A program made the translations under genes and the position numbers. From the NCBI GenBank assembly GCA_015069045.1, contig SVJJ01000012.1, positions 1-45,228 on the forward strand: a DNA stretch of 45,228 bases, written 5' to 3'. The notes under the pieces were generated by a model. That model was not told the DNA's origin. It searched no databases and saw only the letters and a program-made list of their open reading frames with translations. Below, one piece after another: positions 37,450 to 45,228 of the stretch; the stretch's first letter is position 1, and every line of letters begins with the position of its first letter. This stretch comes from Oscillospiraceae bacterium. Its GTDB lineage: Bacteria; Bacillota; Clostridia; UBA1381; UBA9506.

Positions 37450-37516
37450 GCTATAAAGAGAAAAACGAAGAAAATGAAACTTTGTCAAAAGTATTTTAAT
37501 TTTTGCAAAAAAGCAC

Positions 37517-37545
37517 TTGACAAACTATAGCAGATAGATTATAAT
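37517..37545 (+). promoter_or_regulatory. Promoter of rplM-rpsI
   Basis: Perfect TTGACA (37517-37522), a 17-base spacer and perfect TATAAT (37540-37545). The leader to rplM is about 47 bases, too short for a complex structured regulator; I saw no L13 leader fold. Confidence 0.9.
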
Positions 37546-37599
37546 ATTACATGTTGCATTTTGAAAATATTGTTTATAAAATACAGGAGGTAAAGATTT

Positions 37600-38037
37600 A
37601 TGGGTACATTTATGGCAAAAGCTCATGAACTGCAAAGACAATGGTATATCATAGATGCAGACGGCAAACCTCTGGGCAGAGTTGCAGCACAAGCTGCAGC
37701 AATTTTGCGCGGTAAGCATAAGGCCGAATTCACCCCTCATTGCGATTGTGGTGACCATGTGATTATCATTAACGCAGCAAAAGCTGTTTTAACCGGTAAA
37801 AAGCTGCTACAGAAGCATTATTACAGACATACGGGTTATGTTGGTGGCATTAAGGCTGTTCGTTACGACAAGCTGATGAGCGAACGTCCCGAATTTGCTA
37901 TGACCAAGGCAATTAAAGGCATGTTGCCTCACAATACTGTGGGTGACTTAGCTGCAAAGAGGTTGCGTGTATATGCAGGCGATACCCATGAGCATGCAGC
38001 ACAAAAGCCTGAAGCCTGGACACAGGAAATTAAATAA
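37600..38037 (+). CDS. rplM: 50S ribosomal protein L13
   Basis: The 145-residue protein of the large subunit is full length. Signatures include [19 protein letters not shown] at the N-terminus, [14 protein letters not shown] in the middle, and [20 protein letters not shown] with HEHAAQKPE at the end. The ATG follows GGAGGT by eight bases. It pairs with rpsI 16 bases downstream, a nearly universal pair. Confidence 0.97.
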   Translation: MGTFMAKAHELQRQWYIIDADGKPLGRVAAQAAAILRGKHKAEFTPHCDCGDHVIIINAAKAVLTGKKLLQKHYYRHTGYVGGIKAVRYDKLMSERPEFAMTKAIKGMLPHNTVGDLAAKRLRVYAGDTHEHAAQKPEAWTQEIK

Positions 38038-38053
38038 GGAGGGTTTGTAAGAA

Positions 38054-38446
38054 ATGGCAGAATTATTTTATGGTACCGGTAGAAGAAAAAAATCTATCGC
38101 CAGAGTTAGATTAGTTCCCGGCAAAGGCGATATTGCAATTAATAACCGTTCTTTAGATGATTATTTCGGTTTGGAAACCTTAAAGGTTATCGTTAAGCAG
38201 CCTTTGGTTGCTACCAAAACCGAGGGTAAATACAACGTTATTGTTAGTGTTGTCGGCGGTGGTTTCACCGGTCAGGCAGGTGCAATTCGTCATGGTATTG
38301 CAAGGGCATTGTTAGAGGTTGATTCTGAAACCTATCGTCCTATTTTGAAGAAGGCGGGTTTCTTAACACGTGACCCAAGAATGAAGGAAAGAAAGAAGTA
38401 CGGACTCAAAGCTGCTCGTCGTGCTCCACAGTTCTCAAAACGTTAA
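38054..38446 (+). CDS. rpsI: 30S ribosomal protein S9
   Basis: The 130-residue small-subunit protein begins [15 protein letters not shown] and ends RRAPQFSKR, the tail that reaches the P-site tRNA. Normal length, with GGAGG upstream. Confidence 0.97.
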   Translation: MAELFYGTGRRKKSIARVRLVPGKGDIAINNRSLDDYFGLETLKVIVKQPLVATKTEGKYNVIVSVVGGGFTGQAGAIRHGIARALLEVDSETYRPILKKAGFLTRDPRMKERKKYGLKAARRAPQFSKR

Positions 38447-38466
38447 TTATTATTATTGGATATTGT

Positions 38467-38496
38467 CAAAGCCGCAAGCATTTGCTTGCGGCTTTG
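38467..38496 (+). terminator. Terminator after rpsI
   Basis: A 14-pair stem (CAAAGCCGCAAGCA and its complement) with a two-base apparent loop, followed by TTTTGTGTTCTT. Confidence 0.9.
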
Positions 38497-38591
38497 TTTT
38501 GTGTTCTTGATTGTATAAATTAGTTGTGGATTTTTTGCGGCAGCTATGATACAATAAATATAAATGTAACGATAGGGTTTGTGATGTATAT

Positions 38592-39587
38592 ATGAAAACA
38601 AAAACATTTAAAGAAATTACTCTTTTAAATGCGGCCCTTTGCTTAGGCGTTGTTATCATTCATCTTACTTCTTTTCCTTTGGCAGAACTTCAACAGGAGA
38701 GCATTTGGTATTTGCTTATTTTTGTTGTGAATAAATTTTTCTGTTTTTGCGTTCCCGCCTTTCTTTTTTTAAGCGGTTTTAAGCTTTACCATAAATATCG
38801 GGAGGGAATTCCCCTTAAGGCATTTTATCAAAACAGATTTTCCAAGATTGTTGTGCCTTATTTAATTGCAACAGCTGTTTATTTTATTTATTTTTTATTA
38901 AAAGGGTGGGCTACCTTTCGAGAACTGCCACAATACGTGTTTTTGGGTACTTTATCTGCTCATTTTTATTATATTATTATTTCTGTTCAGTTCTATTTTC
39001 TTTTCCCACTTTTGGCAAAAGCCTTGATGAAACATGATACCTTGGTGTTGATTTTGTCCGGCATTACAATAGTTGTCTTTCAGCAATGCATCCGTATTCC
39101 GTATGGAGATAGATTTTTTGGCTCCTACATTTTGTATTTTGTTTTTGGTATGTATGCAGCAAAAACCAAACTTTTTGATAGAATGTTTGTACATTGGAAG
39201 GGGATGATAGTTGCGTTTATCGGCGTGGCCGTCTTGCACATTGGTTTATCTTTTCTTTCAACTCGCGGTATTATATTTTATCATTTTGCAGAAATAGTCA
39301 ACATTGTCTATGTCCTTCTTTCCATACTCGTCTTACTGTTTGTAAGCCGATGTTGTCGAAATGTATCCCTTCTCCAAGAGGCGGCGACTGTAATGAGTAA
39401 TACATCCTACCAAATCTATCTCTATCATTGTTTGGTTATTTCATTTTTGCGATATGATATTTTAGCACGATTTCATCTATCTGTTCGTTATGAATTTTTG
39501 TGTGTCAGCATCATGCTGGTGTGTACTATTGCATTGTATTGTGTCCTCGGCAATTATATGAAAAATAAGAAAAACCATTCATTATAA
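38592..39587 (+). CDS. Acyltransferase family 3 membrane protein
   Basis: The 331-residue integral membrane protein has about ten hydrophobic segments and belongs to the OafA/YrhL-type acyltransferase-3 family, which transfers acetyl or similar groups to surface sugars. The early NAALCLGVVIIHLTSFP, with the catalytic-region histidine, and VPAFLFLSGFKLY are characteristic. There is no C-terminal SGNH domain. It is monocistronic between two terminators. The acceptor is unknown; wall polysaccharide or teichoic polymer is possible. Confidence 0.88.
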   Translation: MKTKTFKEITLLNAALCLGVVIIHLTSFPLAELQQESIWYLLIFVVNKFFCFCVPAFLFLSGFKLYHKYREGIPLKAFYQNRFSKIVVPYLIATAVYFIYFLLKGWATFRELPQYVFLGTLSAHFYYIIISVQFYFLFPLLAKALMKHDTLVLILSGITIVVFQQCIRIPYGDRFFGSYILYFVFGMYAAKTKLFDRMFVHWKGMIVAFIGVAVLHIGLSFLSTRGIIFYHFAEIVNIVYVLLSILVLLFVSRCCRNVSLLQEAATVMSNTSYQIYLYHCLVISFLRYDILARFHLSVRYEFLCVSIMLVCTIALYCVLGNYMKNKKNHSL

Positions 39588-39597
39588 TCCGGTATAT

Positions 39598-39644
39598 AAA
39601 AAGCTGTAGCAACGTGATGTTTCATCAAGTTGCTACAGCTTTTT
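39598..39644. terminator. Bidirectional terminator between acyltransferase and azlD
   Basis: AAAAAGCTGTAGCAAC and its exact complement form a 16-pair stem with an internal secondary pairing (TGATG/CATCA) in the loop. A-run and T-run flanks suit termination from both convergent genes. Confidence 0.92.
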
Positions 39645-39660
39645 TATTATGAATAAGTCC

Positions 39661-39960
39661 TTACCAAATGAGTCCTGCCGTGAAGGCGGCCATACATGCA
39701 CCTAAAGCCACGATAATTAAGGAACGCTTTAGAAGGGCTAAAATGATGGCGGCAAACAAGCCTACAGCGGCACAGATAGGATTTTTACCATCATAGAGCA
39801 TATGAGGTAAAGTCATTGCGGCTAAAACGGCATAGGGGATATAGGCAAAAAAGTATTGCAAAAAGGGGGATCTGACCTTTTCCCGAAATAAGGTAAAGGG
39901 CAAGACACGAATAAGATATGTTACCCCCGCCATTATAATTAAATACCATGCAAGTTTCAA
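39661..39960 (-). CDS. AzlD-family branched-chain amino acid transport protein
   Basis: The 99-residue membrane protein has three to four hydrophobic helices and the AzlD pattern: early GVTYLIRVLPFTLF, then FFAYIPYAVLAAMTLP. AzlD is the small partner of AzlC in branched-chain amino acid export. No azlC lies next to it, so it is an orphan unless the partner is elsewhere. The start is TTG after GGAGG. It is the last gene of the gyrB-gyrA-XRE run. Confidence 0.85.
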   Translation of the reverse strand: MKLAWYLIIMAGVTYLIRVLPFTLFREKVRSPFLQYFFAYIPYAVLAAMTLPHMLYDGKNPICAAVGLFAAIILALLKRSLIIVALGACMAAFTAGLIW

Positions 39961-39971
39961 GGGATTGCCTC

Positions 39972-40190
39972 CTACTCTTTGTCCTTACCGTCAGTTAGGC
40001 CTAAAATCCAGTCGGACGAGGTTTTGTAGAAGCGACATAGCTTTGTGAGATGCTCAATAGGTAGAGAACGAACACCCAACTCGTATTTGGAATAAACCTG
40101 CTGACGTATACCCAGCACCTCTGCAATTTGTTGTTGTGTTAGCCGACGATTTTCTCGTAAATCTCGAATTCTGTCGTTATAGTGTTTCAT
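39972..40190 (-). CDS. Small XRE-family helix-turn-helix regulator
   Basis: The 72-residue protein is a single Cro/C1-type DNA-binding domain (residues 5-65; LTQQQIAEVLGIRQQVYSKYELGVRSLP), with SDWILGLTD at the end, typical of stand-alone XRE proteins. It starts 25 bases after gyrA and 11 bases before azlD, so it may be cotranscribed with gyrase or act on azlD. The target is unknown. Confidence 0.9.
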   Translation of the reverse strand: MKHYNDRIRDLRENRRLTQQQIAEVLGIRQQVYSKYELGVRSLPIEHLTKLCRFYKTSSDWILGLTDGKDKE

Positions 40191-40215
40191 GCCATTACAC
40201 CTCGATTAGAATCAA

Positions 40216-42756
40216 TTACTCCGTTTCAGCCAGTTCCTCTCCGCCGGATGCGTTAACAACACCATCTTCGGCGTTCTCATCGGCTGGATTTTCTTCTTCT
40301 TGCTCGTCGGTCCGTGCTACGCTAACCACCTGAACACCATCTAGCCGCATAAGGTGTACGCCCTTGGTTAAACGGCCAATACGACTAATTTCGCTGGTTT
40401 TCATACGGATAATAGTACCATCGGAGGTGATAAGCATAATATCGTCGGTTTCTGTTACCACCATAATACCGGCGACAGATCCTGTTGCCTCAGTTAGGCG
40501 ATAGGTATTCACGCCTTGGCCACCACGATTTTGGGTTTTGTATTCGGTTAGTGAGGTCTTTTTACCATAGCCGTTCTCCGTTACAACCAAAAGGTCTGCA
40601 TCCTCACGGGCTACGCCCATGCCAACAACATAGTCATTCTTTGAGGCTAAACGGATGCCACGAACACCGTGAGACACACGCCCTAGGGAACGAACATCCT
40701 GCTCATTAAAGCGAATACACATGCCATTATAAGTGGCCAGCAGGATGTCTTGCTTACCATCTGTTAATTCCACATTAATCAGCTCGTCGCCTTCTTCTAG
40801 GACAATGGCAGCCAAACCACCCTTTCTAGCTGTGTTATAGGCCATAAAGTCAGTTTTCTTTACAACACCCTTACGTGTGGCAAAGAATAAATATTTATTG
40901 GCCTCAAACTCCTTAACACAAATGGTGGCTGTAACCTTTTCATCCTGATCTAATTGCAACAGATTTATAATGGCGGTTCCTTTAGCCTGTCTGCCGGCCT
41001 CAGGAATTTGGTAGGCCTTCAAACGATACATTTTACCCTTGTTTGTAAAGAACAGCACATGGTTATGGGTGCTGGTGACAAAGAGATGTTCCACGAAGTC
41101 CTCTTCGCGAGTGGTAATGCCTGTAATCCCTCGGCCGCCTCGACGCTGGGATTTATATGTATCAGCCGGCAACCGTTTAATGTAACCAAAATGGGTCAGG
41201 GTAATGGCCACATCCTCTTCTTCAATTAAATCTTCAATGTCGATTTCATCTTCCGAATCTAACAGTTCAGTTTTTCGCTCGTCACCATAGCGGTCGCGAA
41301 TTTCGATCAATTCATCCTTAATCTGTTCCATTAATTTTCCTCTATCCGAAAGGAGCAGATTGTATTCCTTGATTTTTTCAACCAGGTCTGCATATTCAGT
41401 CTCAATTTTTTCACCGTTTAGCCTTTGCAACTGAGCGAGACGCATGTCCAACACGCTTTGTGCCTGAATATCAGACATGGAGAAACGCTCCATCAAGCGT
41501 TCCTTAGCATCATCATAAGAATTTCTGATGATATGGATAATTTCATCTATATTTGCAAGAGCAATACGCAAACCTTCCAAAATGTGCATCCTGGCTTCTG
41601 CTTTTTCCAAATCGAAACGTGTTCTGCGTGTTACAATTTCTTCCTGGAAATTAATAAAGTGGTTCAGAACCTCCATAAGCCCCATAGTTTTTGGCCGTCC
41701 ATCATGAATAGCAAGAAGATTTACGGAAAAACTGTCCTGCATGCGGGTATATTTATACAGTTGATTTAATACGACATGAGGATTTGCATCTCTTTTTAAG
41801 GAAATATCTACTCGAATACCTACACGGTCGGAGGAATGGTCATCAATATCAGAAAGGCCTTCAATCCGTTTTTCCTTTACCAGCTCTGCAATGGATTCAA
41901 CTAGCATTTTCTTATTAACCTGGTAGGGAAGCTCCGTAATGATAATAGAGGAGGTTCCGTCACGATGTTCCTCAATGGTGGTTTTAGCTCGTACAACAAT
42001 TTTGCCACGACCGGTTTCGTAGGCACTTATAATGCCACGTTTCCCCATGATAGAAGCGCCCGTTGGGAAATCGGGACCTTTGATATATTCCATCATTTCG
42101 GCTACGGTAATATCCGGATTGTCAATTTTGGCGATAACACCATTTAATACTTCAGTTAAATTATGAGGTGGAATGTTAGTTGCCATCCCAACGGCAATAC
42201 CAGAGCTACCATTGATAAGCAGAGTGGGAATTCGAGTGGGAAGTACAGTAGGTTCCATACGTTTTTCATCAAAGTTTGGCAGGAAATCTACGGTATTCTT
42301 CTCAATATTTTCCAACATTGTGTTGGCCAACTTACTCATTCGGGCTTCTGTATAACGGTATGCAGCCGGCGGGTCACCATCCACAGAACCAAAGTTACCA
42401 TGACCATCCACGAGCATATAACGCATGGAAAAGTCTTGGGCTAAACGAACCATGGCATCATAAACAGAGGCGTCGCCATGGGGATGATATCGACCAATAA
42501 CGTTACCAACAGTGGTAGCAGATTTAAAGAAAGGCTTGTCATAGGTTAAGTGTTCCTCGTGCATAGAATATAAAATTCTTCTGTGAACAGGCTTTAAACC
42601 ATCACGCACGTCAGGCAGTGCACGACTCACAATAACACTCATGGCATAGTCAATAAAGGCCTCGCGCATTCTTTTTTCTATATCAATATCAACAATTTTT
42701 TGGGTTTCTAAATATTCCTCAAAATGAGAATCTTCGTATTTTTTATTTTTAGCCAT
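40216..42756 (-). CDS. gyrA: DNA gyrase subunit A
   Basis: The 846-residue subunit cuts and rejoins DNA. The catalytic tyrosine is Y135 in [10 protein letters not shown]. The C-terminal beta-pinwheel has the GyrA box QRRGGRG, which marks gyrase rather than topoisomerase IV ParC. The quinolone-determining region reads HGDASVYD, so the place of E. coli Ser83 is alanine (A96) and that of Asp87 is aspartate (D100). The tail is acidic ([13 protein letters not shown]). The ATG at 42756 follows GAGGTG; a GTG three codons earlier overlaps that site. It lies 15 bases behind gyrB. Confidence 0.97.
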   Translation of the reverse strand: MAKNKKYEDSHFEEYLETQKIVDIDIEKRMREAFIDYAMSVIVSRALPDVRDGLKPVHRRILYSMHEEHLTYDKPFFKSATTVGNVIGRYHPHGDASVYDAMVRLAQDFSMRYMLVDGHGNFGSVDGDPPAAYRYTEARMSKLANTMLENIEKNTVDFLPNFDEKRMEPTVLPTRIPTLLINGSSGIAVGMATNIPPHNLTEVLNGVIAKIDNPDITVAEMMEYIKGPDFPTGASIMGKRGIISAYETGRGKIVVRAKTTIEEHRDGTSSIIITELPYQVNKKMLVESIAELVKEKRIEGLSDIDDHSSDRVGIRVDISLKRDANPHVVLNQLYKYTRMQDSFSVNLLAIHDGRPKTMGLMEVLNHFINFQEEIVTRRTRFDLEKAEARMHILEGLRIALANIDEIIHIIRNSYDDAKERLMERFSMSDIQAQSVLDMRLAQLQRLNGEKIETEYADLVEKIKEYNLLLSDRGKLMEQIKDELIEIRDRYGDERKTELLDSEDEIDIEDLIEEEDVAITLTHFGYIKRLPADTYKSQRRGGRGITGITTREEDFVEHLFVTSTHNHVLFFTNKGKMYRLKAYQIPEAGRQAKGTAIINLLQLDQDEKVTATICVKEFEANKYLFFATRKGVVKKTDFMAYNTARKGGLAAIVLEEGDELINVELTDGKQDILLATYNGMCIRFNEQDVRSLGRVSHGVRGIRLASKNDYVVGMGVAREDADLLVVTENGYGKKTSLTEYKTQNRGGQGVNTYRLTEATGSVAGIMVVTETDDIMLITSDGTIIRMKTSEISRIGRLTKGVHLMRLDGVQVVSVARTDEQEEENPADENAEDGVVNASGGEELAETE

Positions 42757-42771
42757 TTCAATCACCTCAAC

Positions 42772-44709
42772 CTACACATCAAGATTTGTTACATACTGAG
42801 CATTTTCTTCTATGAAGATTCGCCTGGGTTCAACCTCGTCGCCCATCAAAATGGTAAAGATTTCATCTGCCCTTTCTGCGTCTTCTAAGGTGACCTTCAA
42901 CAAAATACGGTTCTTTGGATCCATAGTAGTTTCCCAAAGCTCTTCGGGATTCATTTCACCAAGACCTTTATAGCGGCTAATTTCCACCTTGGCATTTGGG
43001 TCGCCGCCTTTCAATTCCTCACTAATAGCATCGCGCTCTTCATCGCTGAAGGCGACCTGACTCTTTTTGCCGCGGGTCAGTTTGTAAAGAGGTGGTTTTG
43101 CCAAATAAACATGGCCAGCTTCAACTAAGGGCCGCATAAACCGGAAGAAGAAGGTAAGCAACAAGGTTTGAATATGTGCACCATCTACATCGGCATCGGC
43201 CATAATAACAATTTTATCATAGCGAAGCTTTTCCAAATTAAATTCATCAGCGATGCCAGTACCTAAGGCCTGGATAACCGGGGTTAACTTCTCGTTTCCA
43301 TACACCTTATCGGCCCGTGCTTTTTCTACATTCAGCATTTTTCCCCAAAGAGGGAGAATGGCTTGATATTTACTGTCGCGTCCGCTTTTTGCGGAACCGC
43401 CTGCAGAATCACCCTCTACAATATAAATTTCGGTTTTGCTTGGATCTTTTACAATGCAATCAGTCAGCTTACCCGGGAGTGAACTGGACCCAAGGGGGGT
43501 TTTTCTGTTGGCTTCCCTTGCTTTTCTGGCTGCGATTCTGGCACGGGAGGCCATTAAGGCTTTTTCTAAAATAGCCCTGGCTACAGTTGGATTTTCTTCC
43601 ATGTAGTCAGCCAATTTTTCTTTTATCATGCTTTCAACAAAGCTGCGCATTACAGAATTCCCCAATTTGGTTTTGGTTTGACCCTCAAATTGCGGTTCCT
43701 CTAATTTAACTGAAATAACAGCAATCAGACCTTCTCGGATGTCTTCACCCTCAAGTTCTTCATTATCTTTTAGAATTTTAAACTTCTTACCATAATCAAC
43801 AAAAACCTTCTTCAAAGCCGTTTTAAAACCGGTTAGATGCATACCGCCCTCTGTGGTGGCAATGTTATTGGCAAAGGTTTCAATTTTTTCGTCATAGCCG
43901 GTATACCACTGAAGGGCTATTTCTGCCATGTTACCATCTTTTTCGCCCTTGACATAGATAACCTCTTCGTTAACAACCTCCAGGCTATCTCTTCTTGCTT
44001 TCTTTTCATTAAATAAGTATGAAACAAAGTTTTTAATACCACCCTCATAATGAAGGAGTTCCTCTGTTTTTTCTTCACGATTATCGATAAAAATGATTCT
44101 TAGACCACCATTTAAGAAGGCTTGTTCTCTTAAACGTTTTAAGAGCACCTGGTAGTCATAAACAGTTTCTTCAAAAATATCACCATCAGCCCAAAATGTA
44201 ATTTCTGTTCCGGTTTTGTTTGTATCGCCAATGGTGTGTACCTGACCTTCAGGAACACCCCGATTATAGCTTTGGAACCAAATCTTTTCACCATCATAAA
44301 CCTTAACTTCCAAATGGGTGGAAAGAGCATTAACAACGGAAGCACCAACACCGTGTAAACCGCCGGATACCTTATAACCGCCACCGCCGAATTTACCGCC
44401 GGCATGCAAAACAGTAAATACAACATCAATAGTGGAAATACCCATTTTAGGGTGAATACCATGAGGAATACCACGACCGTTATCCCTTACCGTAACGGAA
44501 TTATCCTCATTTAAAACAACCTCAATTTGAGTACAATAACCGGCCAAAGCTTCATCAATAGAGTTGTCTACAATTTCATATACCAAATGATGCAGACCTT
44601 GGGATGAAGTAGAGCCAATGTACATACCGGGACGTTTACGAACGGCCTCCAGGCCCTCCAATACTTGGATTTGGGTTTCGTCATATTGAGTATTTACTTT
44701 ATTTTCCAT
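42772..44709 (-). CDS. gyrB: DNA gyrase subunit B
   Basis: The 645-residue ATPase subunit powers negative supercoiling. It has a GHKL ATP site ([34 protein letters not shown]), a toprim domain with [13 protein letters not shown] and DADVDGAHI, and the C-terminal [16 protein letters not shown]. It is the short form without the E. coli insertion. The ATG at 44709 has GGAGGT four bases upstream; an in-frame start nine codons earlier is less likely. It starts the gyrB-gyrA-XRE-azlD run. Confidence 0.97.
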   Translation of the reverse strand: MENKVNTQYDETQIQVLEGLEAVRKRPGMYIGSTSSQGLHHLVYEIVDNSIDEALAGYCTQIEVVLNEDNSVTVRDNGRGIPHGIHPKMGISTIDVVFTVLHAGGKFGGGGYKVSGGLHGVGASVVNALSTHLEVKVYDGEKIWFQSYNRGVPEGQVHTIGDTNKTGTEITFWADGDIFEETVYDYQVLLKRLREQAFLNGGLRIIFIDNREEKTEELLHYEGGIKNFVSYLFNEKKARRDSLEVVNEEVIYVKGEKDGNMAEIALQWYTGYDEKIETFANNIATTEGGMHLTGFKTALKKVFVDYGKKFKILKDNEELEGEDIREGLIAVISVKLEEPQFEGQTKTKLGNSVMRSFVESMIKEKLADYMEENPTVARAILEKALMASRARIAARKAREANRKTPLGSSSLPGKLTDCIVKDPSKTEIYIVEGDSAGGSAKSGRDSKYQAILPLWGKMLNVEKARADKVYGNEKLTPVIQALGTGIADEFNLEKLRYDKIVIMADADVDGAHIQTLLLTFFFRFMRPLVEAGHVYLAKPPLYKLTRGKKSQVAFSDEERDAISEELKGGDPNAKVEISRYKGLGEMNPEELWETTMDPKNRILLKVTLEDAERADEIFTILMGDEVEPRRIFIEENAQYVTNLDV

Positions 44710-44764
44710 TTTTACCTCCGATGGCTTCTTGCCCAAATTACTTTCAAAATTAGCCTTCTGTTAT

Positions 44765-44793
44765 ATTATACCATAAAACAATATAAAAAGCAA
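44765..44793 (-). promoter_or_regulatory. Promoter of gyrB
   Basis: On the minus strand, -35 TTGCTT (44788-44793), a 17-base spacer and perfect -10 TATAAT (44765-44770). Confidence 0.8.
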
Positions 44794-44981
44794 GGTTTTT
44801 CTTTTAAAAGAATATAGAGGTAATTTTGAGCCAAATCAAAAATTTTTACATTTTTACAAAGGAAAAAGTATATATTTATTACCCCTTTCACAATTCTGTA
44901 GTCGCCTTGCAACAACCCCTTTGTAAAGGTGTTTTTTTACATAGGCGACAAGGGTTGCAGAGTAGGTTCTTTTAATAAAAA
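44794..44981. other. Intergenic region between the insertion sequence and the gyrB promoter
   Basis: No gene is seen in these 188 AT-rich bases. GTCGCCT (44901-44907) and AGGCGAC (44943-44949) are inverted arms 35 bases apart, and the loop holds a smaller palindrome, CCTTTGTAAAGG. This may be an old terminator, a gyrB regulatory element, or a remnant of mobile DNA. No T run follows on either strand. Confidence 0.4.
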
Positions 44982-45228
44982 GGCTCTTTGTCAACAGTTG
45001 GGGTAAAATAAAATGGAATTGGTGCGGCAACTTAAACTGCCGCATTGGGTTTTTCCTTTTCACTCTTATATCTAAACATATGTAATATACGTTTTCTAAA
45101 CCTTTCAAAATTGCGATATCCATAAGCATTTCTCTTTAATACTTTTATCTTGTTATTACATCCTTCCGTAAATCCGTTTGTGTATGGAACTTCAAAGGAA
45201 TTTAAAATACCCTTTTGCCAATTTAATA
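44982..45228 (-). mobile_element. End of an ISL3-family insertion sequence (cut by window)
   Basis: The 3' end of an ISL3-type transposase lies here. The outer edge begins at GGCTCTTTGTCAACAG (44982), which resembles the terminal inverted repeat of that family. The AT-rich bases just outside (TAATAAAA) suit its usual 8-base target duplication, but the other end is outside the window, so neither repeat nor duplication can be confirmed. The IS lies about 190 bases upstream of the gyrB promoter. Confidence 0.8.
45032..45228 (-). CDS. ISL3 family transposase, C-terminal part
   Basis: Only the last 65 residues are in the window; the 5' part is beyond the right edge. The reading includes VPYTNGFTEGCNNKIK, with the catalytic-region glutamate of DDE transposases in the order NGxxEGxNNKIK, and ends RNAYGYRNFERFRKRILH, characteristic of ISL3 transposases. 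The frame is intact to its stop, which lies inside a small hairpin (TGCGGCA/TGCCGCA, 45023-45044) that may end transcription. Confidence 0.9.
   Translation of the reverse strand, partial: LNWQKGILNSFEVPYTNGFTEGCNNKIKVLKRNAYGYRNFERFRKRILHMFRYKSEKEKPNAAV

Noticed and set aside
41425-41769. Open frame of 114 codons opposite gyrA
   Set aside because: Shadow of a highly conserved gene; no ribosome site or protein-like pattern.
44854-45129. 91-codon minus-strand frame beginning MLMDIAILKGLENV
   Set aside because: It overlaps the ISL3 transposase end in another frame, and the transposase frame gives the clear family match.

Overview
The window reads as low-to-middle GC chromosomal DNA of a Bacillota (Firmicutes) bacterium, probably an anaerobic clostridial-type organism. 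The signs are GGAGG-type ribosome sites with frequent TTG and GTG starts, consensus TTGACA/TATAAT promoters with 17-base spacers, S-layer-homology (SLH) proteins, an LplB/YtcP-type sugar ABC transporter without its own ATPase, ThyX instead of ThyA, and the rpmH-rnpA-yidD-yidC-jag gene order. Genus cannot be named from sequence alone.

Layout. (1) 1-3130: a tRNA-Ile behind two tandem strong promoters reading leftwards, a polysaccharide deacetylase, an M23 peptidase overlapping an ACT-like gene, and a tRNA-Glu with promoter and terminator. (2) 3258-27763: a roughly 24 kb accessory locus. It holds a divergent AraC-type regulator, two sugar ABC permeases, a large lipoprotein binding protein, two giant paralogous secreted beta-helix proteins in tandem, three open frames of secreted LamG/Ig-like proteins (one probably frameshifted), two secreted SLH proteins and a GH3 enzyme. 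(3) 27793-30043: a small hypothetical protein and a membrane zinc-ribbon/beta-propeller protein, both on the minus strand. (4) 30137-32739: rpmH, rnpA, yidD, yidC and jag, with no dnaA beside rpmH. (5) 32771-38496: rarA, a methyltransferase, thiI, thyX, tmk, rplM and rpsI. (6) 38592-44793: an acyltransferase, then on the minus strand gyrB, gyrA, an XRE regulator and an orphan azlD. (7) 44982 to the end: the end of an ISL3-family insertion sequence, cut by the window.

The most interesting part is region 2. I read it as a Gram-positive glycan-utilisation locus. AraC would sense the substrate, the giant beta-helix proteins would bind or cleave polymer outside the cell, the LamG/Ig-like and SLH proteins would provide binding or wall anchoring, the binding protein and permeases would import oligosaccharide, and the GH3 enzyme, which carries a NagZ-like Asp-Ser-His motif and no signal peptide, would finish degradation in the cytoplasm. 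The glycan is not identifiable from sequence; the GH3 motif hints at N-acetylhexosamine. The locus shows its own history: the beta-helix gene was duplicated together with the last ~98 bases of the binding-protein gene, which survives as a decayed fragment between the copies. The C-terminal domain of copy 1 is also found as a separate, translationally coupled gene behind copy 2. The functional assignment of the locus is inference; the duplication remnant and the domain fusion or split are visible directly in the sequence.
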